Shown piece after piece: positions 1 through 10,700 of a stretch of DNA of 64,000 nt. The notes beneath the pieces are model-generated. The model made no database searches and was not told where the DNA came from. It saw only the letters and a list, made by a program, of their open reading frames with translations. The DNA is from Branchinecta lynchi. Its lineage: Eukaryota > Arthropoda > Branchiopoda > Anostraca > Branchinectidae. The number at the start of each line of letters is the position of its first letter. The stretch's first letter is position 1. The DNA is taken from NCBI GenBank assembly GCA_023053575.1, contig JAKZAP010000146.1, positions 30,109 through 94,108 of the forward strand, written 5' to 3'. Both the position numbers and the translations under genes were made by a program.

Positions 1-720
1 ACCCACGGACTTAAAAGTTAAGCACCAGATTAACAAACTTTTGGCATCCATCTGCTAAAAGTTAACCATAAATGTTACATAAATCTGACCTTAGACCCAA
101 ATTAAAATATATTATTTTTAAAGTTTAGAGAAATACAAGAGGGTGGAGTGGCGATGTAGAGTCGGCATGGTGGTTCGTCACCTTTGTGGTTTGAGGGGTC
201 AGCTGGTACGGGCATAGCAAAAGCGGATGGTGTTGGTGTTGCTGGAGCGGCATAGGCGATGGGTGGTCTTGCAGGCGGGGAAGATGTTGGTGAACAGGTG
301 GAGCTGTTAGCTGGTACCGGTATGGCAAAAGCGGATGGTGCTGGTGTTGCGCTGGAACGGTGTAGATGGTGGATGGTGATTTTGCATAAGCAAGCGGGAA
401 AGATGGTGGTTAAAGCTGGAGCTGGTTAATTAGGTGGCCGAAGACTGCGAGTTGGCTGGGCAGGTGGAGCGTACTCTGGCGAGATGTGCGTCGCAGAGCT
501 GGTACGGGCGCTGGATAGGACGATGTTGATTCAGGCGCTGGATATGATGATGTTGGTTTAGGCTGGAGCTGATATTGTCTAAGGCTGGAGGTGATGGAAA
601 TGGTGCTGCTTATGCTGGATTTGCGCTGGGCTGCTGGAAATGGCCGAAGTTGCGCTGGGCTGCTGATGTACCGCGTACTGATCCACCCTCAGGGGACAAT
701 AAAGAGAAAGGAACAGGGGA
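1..720. repeat. Degenerate GCTGG-rich repeats, no gene
   Basis: This stretch is richer in G and T than the rest of the flank. The clearest repeat is a pair of diverged direct copies starting at 201 and 309 (period about 108 bp), both opening with AGCTGGTAC and containing GCAAAAGCGGATGGTG. Shorter repeats follow: GCGCTGGATA at about 509 and 535 (period 26), and GCGCTGGGCTGCTG at about 626 and 651. The short minus-strand open frame at 125-328 is a proline/histidine-rich translation of these repeats and looks non-coding. It could be a decayed proline-rich coding region like the one at 1,772-2,323, but this is a guess. Confidence 0.55.
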
Positions 721-959
721 TTGTTTTTAAAGTTTAATTAATTTTATGTAATGTTAAGTGAATTCTATAAAAGTGAAAAAAAAGAAAGAATTGGTCAGAT
801 TCTTCGTATATAAAAGATACGAAAATAATTATACCACCCGATGTCCACCCAATAAAAGAAAAACCACCCGAATGCCAGTTTGGGGTTAACAGGTGCTAAA
901 CTCCTAAGTCCAACAAAACTTCATATAAATAAATAATAAACAATATTGACCAAAGTGGA
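721..959. other. AT-rich sequence, nothing recognised
   Basis: Low-complexity AT-rich DNA with runs of A. No open frame, RNA gene or repeat could be supported. Confidence 0.6.
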
Positions 960-1560
960 TAATGGCAGAAGGCTTAATTTAATATAACGGCAAAATGCCA
1001 AAGTTAAATTGATATAGAGGCAGAAGGCCAACATAACAAACATAATATATATAACAGTGACAAAATGCCACAAAATCCATCATGAGATCATGAATCTCTG
1101 CAAATACTTGGCCAGAAGGGCATAATTTGCAAAAAAATAAGCCACAAAGGCAACAACAAAGAAGGAACTTGAACTTGAGCTTGTCAGAAAAACAAAGGAC
1201 TGTACATTTAGGCGAAACCGGCCTCGGCCACACAGGCAGTACGTAAACATTAAATAATAAAAAGGAGGGAACACTAGCGACGGCTAGTCGACCACACAGG
1301 CAAATATCACAAGAGAACCGAACTAGGCCACACAGGCAGTACATAACGTAACACAAAAGAAACGATGTTCGTGGCTTATCGGCCACACAGGCGAATAGAA
1401 CTGAGCCGAACAGAATTGGCCACACAGGCAGTACAAACATTAAAGTGGTATAAAGAGGGAACACTAATGGCGGCTTGTCAAGCACACAAGCGAGTATGGA
1501 CAGAGCCGAACCGAACTTGGCCGAATATGCTAAACACACAAAATAGTAGGCAATCTGCCA
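960..1560. repeat. Degenerate tandem repeats with a GCCACACAGGC core
   Basis: The core GCCACACAGGC occurs at about 1,227, 1,327, 1,382 and 1,419, with weaker copies near 1,291 and 1,482. A longer unit of about 190 bp is suggested by GAGGGAACACTA at about 1,265 and 1,455, each followed by a similar CGGCT-GTC segment. On the left side GGCAGAAGGC occurs near 963 and 1,019. The repeat opens a 186-residue minus-strand frame (979-1,539) that looks hydrophobic and cysteine-rich only because it translates the repeat. It is not called as a gene. Confidence 0.6.
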
Positions 1561-1771
1561 TGATGGGCCTTATGAATTGTGGCCGCAGGTACGCGAAACT
1601 ATTACGGTAAACTATTTACATCAGATGTCAGTGTCACATCAGGGTAGAGGGTTTGAAAACGGCCAGGCTGCAAAGGGATATATGCCGCTGGCGGAGTAAA
1701 TGGCGCATTGGCGCAGAAATGTATAAATGTCACGTCAGGGTTGGAGATGTCGCCGTGTCTGGGGGACAGGT
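1561..1771. other. Spacer next to the proline-rich frame, nothing recognised
   Basis: Mixed-composition sequence lying downstream of the minus-strand frame at 1,772-2,323. CACATCAGGGT and CACGTCAGGGT occur near 1,634 and 1,731, a possible short direct repeat. No gene is supported. Confidence 0.4.
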
Positions 1772-2323
1772 CTAATGTCTGTGGTCGTGAGAGGCATACC
1801 GCTCAGGTGGGTTGCGGTGCCTGACCGAACGTCGCAGCTCCGGAATGGGCTGTGAAGGCGCTGGATTGGACGGGTAATGATGCCAGTTGTGAGGATGAAT
1901 ATTCGGCTGGGATTGATTTTGGGGGTAAGGATCAAACGCCGAAGTGGCTGGGTTCGGATCAATTTGGCCTTGGGAAGAGAGTTGAAATCTTTGAAGTAAA
2001 GAAGTAACATTACTCATCAATTCCAACAGGTCAGGCTGCGACAGAGCAGGCTGCGAAACAGCTGGCACTGTTTGGTTGGGCAAAGAGTGTGTGGGGACAG
2101 CTAAGTGCTGTGACGAAACCGTTGGCAGCTGAGAGCTAGTCACAAGCGGCTGTGAAAGGACAGCTGAAGGCTGAGCAAAAACGCCAGAAAACTGGGAATA
2201 ATGAGCAGAAGGCTCAGAAGTTCTTGCTGGAGGATTAATGGGCTGGAAGGAGTTTAATGGGGCCAAGGAAGGTGCTTCAGAATGAAAGGTCGAGTAGGGT
2301 GGGGGTGGATCCTCAGTCGCCAT
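1772..2323 (-). CDS. Hypothetical proline/serine/glutamine-rich protein, possibly retroelement-derived
   Basis: The minus-strand frame encodes 183 residues from the ATG at 2,323. This ATG has A at -3 and G at +4, a better context than the upstream in-frame ATG at 2,386, which would add 21 residues. The N terminus carries a PPPPY motif (residues 6-10), the kind that binds WW domains and serves as a late domain in some retroviral Gag proteins. The middle is a low-complexity Pro/Ser/Gln/Thr stretch with repeated SQ and QP steps. The C terminus has LRRSVRHRNPPERY, which resembles the basic Arg/Pro tail found after integrase in many LTR retrotransposon polyproteins. No enzymatic domain is visible, and a second overlapping frame (1,735-2,010) is a shadow. 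It may be a decayed fragment of a mobile element or chance open sequence; expression is unknown. Confidence 0.3.
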   Translation of the reverse strand: MATEDPPPPYSTFHSEAPSLAPLNSFQPINPPARTSEPSAHYSQFSGVFAQPSAVLSQPLVTSSQLPTVSSQHLAVPTHSLPNQTVPAVSQPALSQPDLLELMSNVTSLLQRFQLSSQGQIDPNPATSAFDPYPQNQSQPNIHPHNWHHYPSNPAPSQPIPELRRSVRHRNPPERYASHDHRH

Positions 2324-2386
2324 GATATTTGGGGTGATCGGGGGGGAGTCAAAAGGGCCCCGACCGGTAACACGGTTTGGAATCAT

Positions 2387-3130
2387 GAATAAGCTAGATA
2401 CTATCTTTATATCTTTAACTTATTCAATATAATCAGAATACTTCTTACTTTTTAGATTTAATTCAATATAATAAACAAAAATATCAAAGAGAAATCTCCC
2501 AAATGAGATTAAAAAAAAAAATATGAGAGAAAAGAGAAGACTGACCAGGGACCAATATACAATGGGGGCAACAACCAATAAAGTAAACACTACCATATGA
2601 CAACTTGTAAAAAAAAATATGTGAGGTTCCAACTCTTCTAACCTAAATACCAAATGTGAATTATTACCACACAAATCTCTCATTTTATGAGGTATTTTTA
2701 ATTCTTGAAGAATATTTTTGTCAAAACACTAAGAAATATGACTGGAATATTACATATCATATAAAAAAAACATCTCACACAAATGGGTTATTCATTGTTT
2801 GTTTAACATACAGCCTCATAGAAAGATACATGGTCCTTAACCTATGACATTACTTTTTAGTTCACTCACTATGACTTCAATGTCATATACAAATCTCTAT
2901 CATTAAGAGAATAGCCCATCAGGTAAGGGGGAGGGGGGAATAATAAAACTACGTGAAGGGGCATGGTCACAATGTGACTCATCATCTCTCAATAAAGCCT
3001 TATAATAAAGGCTAATACCTTCTTGCCTTCTGACAAAGGTCTTAGAACAGTGGTGCTATATCTCAGGGAGAGGGGAACATAATAACACAGGGACTAATAG
3101 CACCACAATTCATCTCAATAAATATGCCTA
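2387..3130. other. AT-rich intergenic sequence, no gene
   Basis: Long A/T runs and short open frames on both strands, none with coding character. G-rich runs (for example AAGGGGGAGGGGGG near 2,927) occur at intervals and continue in the duplicated segment that follows. No RNA gene or transposon end was recognised. Confidence 0.5.
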
Positions 3131-3355
3131 TAGGGGGGGAAGGGTCTCCCAACTTAACCTAACGACCCACTTATTAAGGAAACATAAGGGATACATTGCC
3201 AGGAAAGTAGGTTGACTAAAAAAAAAGTGAGGCCTACTGATACCATATCAACAAGCATACAAGGGGGGGAGGGTCTCCAACTTAGCTAACCAACCCAGTT
3301 ATAAAGTAAACATAACGGATAAACTGGCAGCAAAGAAGGATGACTAAAAAAAATA
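3131..3355 (+). repeat. Diverged direct duplication, about 128-bp period
   Basis: Two copies, at about 3,131-3,228 and 3,260-3,355. Both start with GGGGGGA followed by GGGTCTCC, then AACTTA, then CAACCCA or GACCCAC, then AAACATAA, GGATA and GGTTGAC or GGATGAC, and end in a run of A. The copies differ by many substitutions and small indels, so the duplication is old. Confidence 0.6.
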
Positions 3356-4050
3356 GGGGACACAATCGTACCACTAAACTATATTCACATTCATAAACAT
3401 CATCTGTAATGTCAGAACAGGTCATAATTCCTGTCATAACAGGAAAATATGGACGTAAAATCCATTTCCATACAAAATTCTAATCTGTGAGGCTATTTGT
3501 TAGCTCAGGTCGCGATTCCTGACTAACACAAACAACGATGACAACAAAACCACTGGTGAAAAATACCTATGAAAATGCTCCACATAATTCATGAAAGATA
3601 AATTCCTGATCAGGGAATAATATATCATAAATATTCATCAAAAAATAATATGTAACAGTCATACTAACTATTAACCAGCCCAAGAAGTTACAAAACTTCT
3701 GGCAAATGCAATCTTAATGGACCCATCAATCATGCTATTAGTGGAACCTCACCTAATAAATATCCTTAATTACCCAAAATAAAAATATTATTACCCATAT
3801 TTTTACTCATAAATAGAGGACTTGCCTCACTTATCTGGGGCATACCTCAAGAAAAATGGGGATATTAGGCCTAAGTTGTCATAAGGTAACGCTTACTTTA
3901 AACTAAACGATAAAAAAGTCCAGTACTACAAACCAAAGCGTAAATCGACCAAAATTTAATTTTTAAGTTATTTTCCCCCTTAAATCTTATAATAATTCCC
4001 CATTCTTGCTATTAAACCTATAATTTATTCCAAACAATAAACAAATTCCC
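3356..4050. other. AT-rich sequence, nothing recognised
   Basis: No open frame above background and no repeat family seen. A short imperfect inverted repeat (GTCATAATTCCTGTCATAAC, near 3,422) and several homopolymer runs are the only structure visible. Confidence 0.5.
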
Positions 4051-4054
4051 AAAA

Positions 4055-4170
4055 ATTTTAGTTTACGTTCTTCGAAAAAAAAAAATCCAAAGTTTTTACT
4101 TTACGTTCTTCGAAGAAAAAAAAATCAGAAAATTTTACTTTACATTCTTCGACAAAAAAAATTGCAAATT
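4055..4170 (+). repeat. Three tandem copies of a 38-39 bp AT-rich unit
   Basis: The marker TT(C/A)TTCGA preceded by TTTAC occurs near 4,067, 4,105 and 4,145, each followed by a run of A. This is a small local tandem repeat next to a second small repeat. Confidence 0.65.
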
Positions 4171-4198
4171 TACTTTTAACCTATTATTATAATAAAGC

Positions 4199-4345
4199 AA
4201 TGGGGAAAAAAATCCAAAAACCCACTTCATGTACCATAGTTACGACAATGGTGTGGGGAAAAAAAAAAATCCAAAATCCACTTCTTATATCATTGATACG
4301 ACAATGGTGCGGGGAAAAAAATCCAAATCCCACTTCTGAAACCAT
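4199..4345 (+). repeat. Three tandem copies of a 56-58 bp unit with GGGGAAAAAAATCCAAA
   Basis: Copies begin near 4,201, 4,254 and 4,310. Each has GGGGAAAAA...ATCC, then CCACTTC, a TTACGA or ATACGA step, and CAATGGTG. The GGGGAAAA tract is reminiscent of the GGGAAAAC core of the large array 580 bp away, but the rest of the unit is different. Confidence 0.7.
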
Positions 4346-4924
4346 TGTTACGATGACTGTATTTGTATATGGAGTTTGCACTCTCAAACCTGATGTTATG
4401 GCGAGGGGTGTAGTAAGCCGGACATAAGATGGTAAATGTCCAGGTAAACAATCATCGGAGTCAGGATGGCCTAGGGCGTTGGTGGCCTACTACACGTGCA
4501 GAACTTCACGGGTTCATTATGGATTCCCCTGGTCGATTCACACTATGGTTTGCATACCGAACACAAAACAGGTTATCAACCACCCATCATACACTAGGCC
4601 TTACAGGCCAGCCCACTCTAAGGAGCTTAACAAAGACTCATAGAAGTGACCTATGGTCCGTAAGTAAACAAAAGGTTTTATTAATAGATGTACTTACAAA
4701 AGAACAATCTTTAAGTGAAAAGAGTTGTTACCCGGCCGGGAACCGGGAAAGAAGTGTCTAGAAGAAGGTGACTCACACCCGGCGTGGCCAGAGAGTTAAT
4801 AAGTAATACGAAAGAGTGGCCGCGACGGTATAAAAGATAAAAGACACAGGCAATGGAAGGGAGTAACGCTGCCTAGCGGCGGCATAAGGAAAACGTACGG
4901 AATGCAGATGGCATCACCGTAACA
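4346..4924. other. Unique sequence between the left flank and the array
   Basis: More balanced base composition than the flank. The plus-strand frame at 4,429-4,761 (110 codons) has no recognisable domain, no compositional signal and no neighbour context, so it is not called. A short palindromic stretch CCCGGCCGGGAACCGGG lies near 4,732. The sequence changes abruptly into the 17-bp array at about 4,925. Confidence 0.5.
4829..4836 (+). promoter_or_regulatory. Possible TATA box directed into the array
   Basis: TATAAAAG lies about 90 bp upstream of the first array unit, on the strand that reads CCTTGTGGGAAAACAAA. It matches the core of a strong eukaryotic TATA element. There is no supporting initiator, transcript or conserved context, so promoter function is inference only. 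Confidence 0.25.
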
Positions 4925-7731
4925 CGGGAAAGCGAACCTTTTGGGAAAACCAACACAGTGGGAAAACAAACCTTGTGGGAAAACCAACCTTGCGGGAAAA
5001 CCAACCTTGGGGGAAAACAAAGCTTGTGGGAAAACAAACCTTGTGGGAAAACCAACTTCGTGGGAAAAACAACCTAGTGGGAAAACAAACCTTGTGAGAA
5101 AACAAAGCTTGTGGGAAAACAAACCTTGTGGGAAAACCAACCTTGTGGGAAAGCGAACCTTTTGGGAAAACCAACACAGTGGGAAAACAAACCTAGTGGG
5201 AAAACAAACCTTGTGAGAAAACAATCCTTGTGGGAAAACAAACCTTGTGGGGAAACAAACCTTGCGGGAAAACTAACCTTGTGGGAAAACAAACCTTGCG
5301 GGAAAACCAACCTTGTGGGAAAACCAACCTTGTGGGGAAACAAACCTTTCGGGAAAACCAACCTTGTGGGAAAACAAACCTTATGGGAAAACAAACCTTG
5401 TGGGAAAACAAACCTTGTGGGAAAACGAACATTGTGGGAAAACAAACCTTATGGGAAAACAAACCTTGTGAGGAAACAAACCTTGTGGGAAAACCAACCT
5501 TGCGGGAAAGCAAACCTTTTGGGAAAACCAACACAGTGGGAAAACAAACCTTGTGGGAAAACCAACCTTGCGGGAAAACCAACCTTGGGGGAAAACAAAG
5601 CTTGTGGGAAAACAAACCTTGTGGGAAAACCAACCTCGCGGGAAAAAAAAACCTAGTGGGAAAACAACCAACACAGTGGGAAAACAAACCTAGTGGGAAA
5701 ACAAACCTTGTGAGAAAACAATTCTTGTGGGAAAACAAACCTTGTGGGGAAACAAACCTTGCGGGAAAACTAACGTTGTGGGAAAACAAACCTTGCGGGA
5801 AAACCAACCTTGTGGGAAAACCAACCTTGTGGGAAAACCAACCTTGTGGGGAAACAAACCTTTCGGGAAAACCAACCTTGTGGGAAAACAAACCTTATGG
5901 GAAAACAAACCTTGTGGGAAAACAAACCTTGTGGGAAAACGAACATTGTGGGAAAACAAACCTTGTGGGAAAACAAAGCTTGTGAGAAAACAAACCTTGT
6001 GGGTAAACAAACCTAGTGGGAAAACAAACCTTGTGAGAAAACTATTCTTGTGGGAAAACCAACCTTGTGGGGAAACAAACCTTTCGGGAAAACCAACCTT
6101 GTGGGAAAACAAACCTTACGGGAAATCAAACCTTGTGGGAAAAACAAAGCTTGTGAGCAAACAAACCTTGTGGGTAAACAAACCTAGTGGGAAAACAAAC
6201 CTTGTGAGAAAACAATTCTTGTGGGAAAACAAACCTTGTGGGGAAACAAACCTTAAGGGAAAACTAACGTTGTGGGAAAACAAACCTTGCGGGAAAACCA
6301 ACCTTGTGGGAAAACCAACCTTGTGGGGGAAACAAACCTTTCGGGAAAACCAACCTTGTGGGAAAACAAACCTTCTGGGAAATCAAACCTTGTGGGAAAA
6401 CAAACCTTGTGGGAAAACAAAGCTTGTGGGAAAACAAACCTTGTGGGTAAACAAACCTAGTGGGAAAACAAACCTTGTGAGAAAACAAACCTTGTGGGGA
6501 AACAAACCTTGCGGGAAAACTAACCTTGTGGGAAAACAAACCTTGCGGGAAAACCAACCTTGTGGGAAAACCAACCTTGTGGGGAAACAAACCTTTCGGG
6601 AAAAACAACCTTGTGGGAAAACAAACCTTGTGGGAAAACAAACCTTGTGGGAAAACAAACCTTGTGGAAAACAAACCTTGTGAGAAAACAAACCTTGTGG
6701 GGAAACAAACCTAGTGGGAAAACAAACCTTGCGAGAAAACAAATCTTGTGGGAAAACCAACCTTATGGGAAAAAAAACCTAGTGGGAAAACAAACCTTGT
6801 GGGGAAACAAACCTTTCGGGAAAACCAACCTTATGGGAAAACGAACCTTGTGGGAAAACAAACCTTATGGGAAAACAAACCTTGTGGGGAAACAAACCTT
6901 GTGGGAAAACCAACCTTGCGGGAAAGCGAACCTTTTGGGGAAACCAACACAGTGGGAAAACAAACCTTTTGGGAAAACCAACCTTGCGGAAAAACCAACC
7001 TTGCAAGAAAGCGAACCTTTTGGGAAAACCAACACAGTGGGAAAACAAACCTTGTGGGTAAACCAACCTTGCGGGAAAACCAACGTTGGGGGAAAACAAA
7101 GCTTGTGGGAAAACAAACCTTGTGGGAAAACAAACCTCGTGGGAAAAACAACCTAGTGGGAAAACAAACCTTGTGAGAAAACAAACCTTGAGGGAAAACC
7201 AACACAGTGGGAAAACAAACCTTGTGGGTAAACCAACCTTGCGGGAAAACCAACGTTGGGGGAAAACAAAGCTTGTGGGAAAACAAACCTTGTGGGAAAA
7301 CAAACCTCGTGGGAAAAACAACCTAGTGGGAAAACAAACCTTGTGAGAAAACAAACCTTGAGGGAAAACCAACCTTATGGGGAAAGCAACCCTGCGGGAA
7401 AACCAACCTTGTGGGAAAACCAACCTTGTGGGAAAGCGAACCTCTTGGGAAAACCAACACAGTGGGAAAACAAACCTAGTGGGAAAACAAAGCTTGTGAG
7501 AAAACAATCCTTGTGGGAAAACAGACCTTGTGGGGAAACAAACCTTGCGGGAAAACTAACCTTGTGGGAAAACAAACCTTGCGGGAAAACCAATCTTGTG
7601 GGAAAACCAACCTTGTGGGGAAACAAACCTTTCGGGAAAACCAACCTTGTGGGAAAACAAACCTTATGGGAAAACAAACCTTGTGGGAATACAAACCTTG
7701 TGGGAAAACAAACCTTGTGAGAAAACAAACC
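4925..7731 (+). repeat. 17-bp satellite, forward block A (left edge)
   Basis: Tandem copies of CCTTGTGGGAAAACAAA and variants (AAACCAA tail, CCTTGCGGG, CCTAGTGGG, CCTTATGGG, CCTTTCGGG, AAAGCTTGT, AACACAGT). About 165 units by length. The block begins sharply at the end of unique DNA. It differs from all later forward blocks: it is more than twice as long, its left end is the array boundary, and its right end is a unique head-to-head palindrome with centre TTGT (7,732-7,735). Open frames here translate as repeats of a 17-residue peptide and are not genes. Confidence 0.95.
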
Positions 7732-7735
7732 TTGT

Positions 7736-10700
7736 GGTTTGTTTTTCCTTCTAGGTTGGTTTTCCCACAAGGTTGGTTTTCCCACAACGTTAGTTTTCTC
7801 ACAAGGTTGGTTTTCCCACAAGGTTTGTTTCCCCATAAGGTTTGTTTTCCCACAAGGTTTGTTTTCCCACAAGGTTTGTTTTCCCACAAGGTTGGTTTTC
7901 CCGCAGGGTTTGTTTTCCCGTTTGTTTCCCCACAAGATTTGTTTTTCCTCTAGGTTGGTTTTCCCACAAGGTTGGTTTTCCCACAACGTTAGTTTTCCCG
8001 CAAGGTTTGTTTTCCCACAAGGTTTGTTTTCTCACAAGGTTTGTCTTCCCACTGTTTTGGTTTTCCCATAAGGTTGTCTTTCCAACAAGGTTTGTTTTCC
8101 CACAAGGTTTGTTTTCCCTCAAGATTTGTTTTTCCTCTAGGTTGGTTTTCCCACAAGGTTGGTTTTCCCACAACGTTAGTTTTCTCACAAGGTTGGTTTT
8201 CCCACAAGGTTTGTTTCCCCATAAGGTTTGTTTTCCCACAAGGTTTGTTTTCCCACAAGGTTGGTTTTCCCGCAGGGTTTGTTTTCCCACAAGGTTAGTT
8301 TTCCCGAAAGGTTTGTTTCCCCACAAGGTTGGTTTTCCCACAAGGTTGGTTTTCCCGCAGGGTTTGTTTTCCCACAAGGTTAGTTTTCCCGCAAGGTTTG
8401 TTTCCCCACAAGGTTTGTTTTCCCACTGTGTTGGTTTTCCCAAAAGGTTCGCTTTCCCGTAAGGTTGGTTTTCCCACAAGGTTTGTTTCCCCACAAGGTT
8501 TGTTTTCCCATAAGGTTTGTTTTCCCAAAAGGTTCGTTTTCCCACAAGGTTTGTTTTCCCACAAGGTTGGTTTTCCCGAAAGGTTTGTTTCCCCACAAGG
8601 TTTGTTTTCCCCTCTAGGTTTGTTTTCCCATAAGGTTGGTTTTCCCACAAGGTTTGTTTTCTCACAAGGTTTGTTTTCCCACTAGGTTTGTTTCCCCACA
8701 AGGTTTGTTTTCTCACAAGGTTTGTTTTCCCACAAGGTTTGTTTTCCCACAAGGTTTGTTTTCCCACAAGGTTTGTTTTCCCACAAGGTTGGTTTTCCCG
8801 AAAGGTTTGTTTCCCCACAAGGTTGGTTTTCCCACAAGGTTGGTTTTCCCGCAAGGTTTGTTTTCCCACAAGGTTAGTTTTCCCGCAAGGTTTGTTTCCC
8901 CACAAGGTTTGTTTTTTCACAAGGTTTGTTTTCTCACAAGCTTTGTTTTCCCACAAGGTTTGTTTTCCCACAAGGTTTGTTTTCCCATAAGGTTTGTTTT
9001 CCCACAAGGTTGGTTTTCCCGAAAGGTTTGTTTCCCCACAAGGTTGGTTTTCCCACAAGGGGTTGGTTTTCCCGCAAGGTTTGTTTTCCCACAAGGTTAG
9101 TTTTCCCGCAAGGTTTGTTTCCCCACAAGGTTTGTTTTCCCACAAGGATTGTTTTCTCACAAGGTTTGTTTTCCCACTAGGTTTGTTTTTCCACTGTGTT
9201 GGTTGTTTTCCCACTAGGTTTTTTTCCCATGAGGTTGGTTTTCCCACAAGGTTTGTTTTCCCACAAGCTATGTTTTCCCCCAAGGTTGGTTTTCCCGCAA
9301 GGTTGGTTTTCCCACAAGGTTTGTTTTCCCACTGTGTTGGTTTTCCCAAAAGGTTTGCTTTCCCGCAAGGTTGGTTTTCCGAAAAGGTTTGTTTCCCCAC
9401 AAGGTTTGTTTTCCCATAAGGTTTGTTTTCCTACAATGTTCGTTTTCCCACAAGGTTTGTTTTCCCACAAGGTTTGTTTTCCCATAAGTTTTGTTTTCCC
9501 ACAAGGTTCGTTTTCCCACAAGGATTGTTTTCTCACAAGGTTTGTTTCCCCACAAGTTGTTTTTCCCCACAAGGTTTGTTTTTCCACAAGGATTGTTTTC
9601 TCACAAGATTTGTTTTCCCACTGTGTTGGTTTTCCCAAAAGGTTCGCTTTCCCGCAAGGTTGGTTTTCCCACAAGGTTGGTTTTCCCGCAGGGTTTGTTT
9701 CCCCATAAGGTTGGTTTTCCCACAAGGTTTGTTTTCTCACAAGGTTTGTTTTCCCACTAGGTTTGTTTCCCCACAAGGTTTGTTTTCTCACCAGGTTTGT
9801 TTTCCCACAAGTTTTGTTTTCCAACAAGGTTTGTTTTCCCACAAGGTTGGTTTTCCCACAAGGTTTGTTTTCCCACTGTGTTGGTTTTCCCAAAAGGTTC
9901 GCTTTCCCGCAAGGTTGGTTTTCCCACAAGGTTTGTTTTCCCACTGTGTTGGTTTTCCCAAAAGGTTCACTTTCCGACAAGGTTGGTTTTCCCACAAGGT
10001 TGGTTTTCCCGCAGGGTTGCTTTCCCCATAAGGTTGGTTTTCCCACAAGGTTTGTTTTCTCACAAGGTTTGTTTTCCCACTAGGTTGTTTTTCCCACTAG
10101 GTTGGTTTTCCCACAAGGTTTGTTTTCCCACAAGCTTTGTTTTCCGCCAAGGTTGGTTTTCCCGCAAGGTTGGTTTTCCCATAAGGTTTGTTTTCCCACT
10201 GTGTTGGTTTTCCCAAAAGGTTCGCTTTCCCGCAAGGTTGGTTTTCCCACAAGGTTTGATTCCCCACAAGGTTTGTTTTCCCATAAGGTTTGTTTTCCCA
10301 CAAGGTTTGTTTTCCCACAAGGTTTGTTTTCCCACAAGGTTTGTTTTCCCACAAGGTTGGTTTTCCCGAAAGGTTTGTTTCCCCACAAGGTTTGTTTTCC
10401 CACTAGGTTTGTTTTCCCATAAGGTTGGTTTTCCCACAAGGTTTGTTTTCTCAAAAGGTTTGTTTTCCCACTAGGTTGGTTGGTTTTCCCGGAAGGTTTG
10501 TTTCCCCACAAGGTTGGTTTTCCCAAAAGGTTGGTTTTCCCGCAAGGTTGTTTTCCCAAAAGGTTAGTTTTCCCGCAAGGTTTGTTTCCCCACAAGGTTT
10601 GTTTTCCCACAAGGATTGTTTTCTCACAAGGTTTGTTTTCCCACTAGGTTTGTTTTCCCACTGTGTTTGTTTTCCCAAAAGGTTCGCTTTCCCACAAGGT

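Noticed and set aside
979..1539. Cysteine-rich membrane protein on the minus strand
   Set aside because: The hydrophobic, repeated VLPVWP/CLCGL pattern is the translation of the CACACAGGC repeat. There is no conserved domain.
4429..4761. 110-codon plus-strand open frame
   Set aside because: No recognisable domain, composition like the surrounding DNA, and no supporting context. Length is within chance for this region.
7799..9400. 533-codon minus-strand open frame, and dozens of similar long frames across the array
   Set aside because: They are pure translation of the stop-free 17-bp unit. All frames and both strands are open alike, and the peptide period equals three repeat units.
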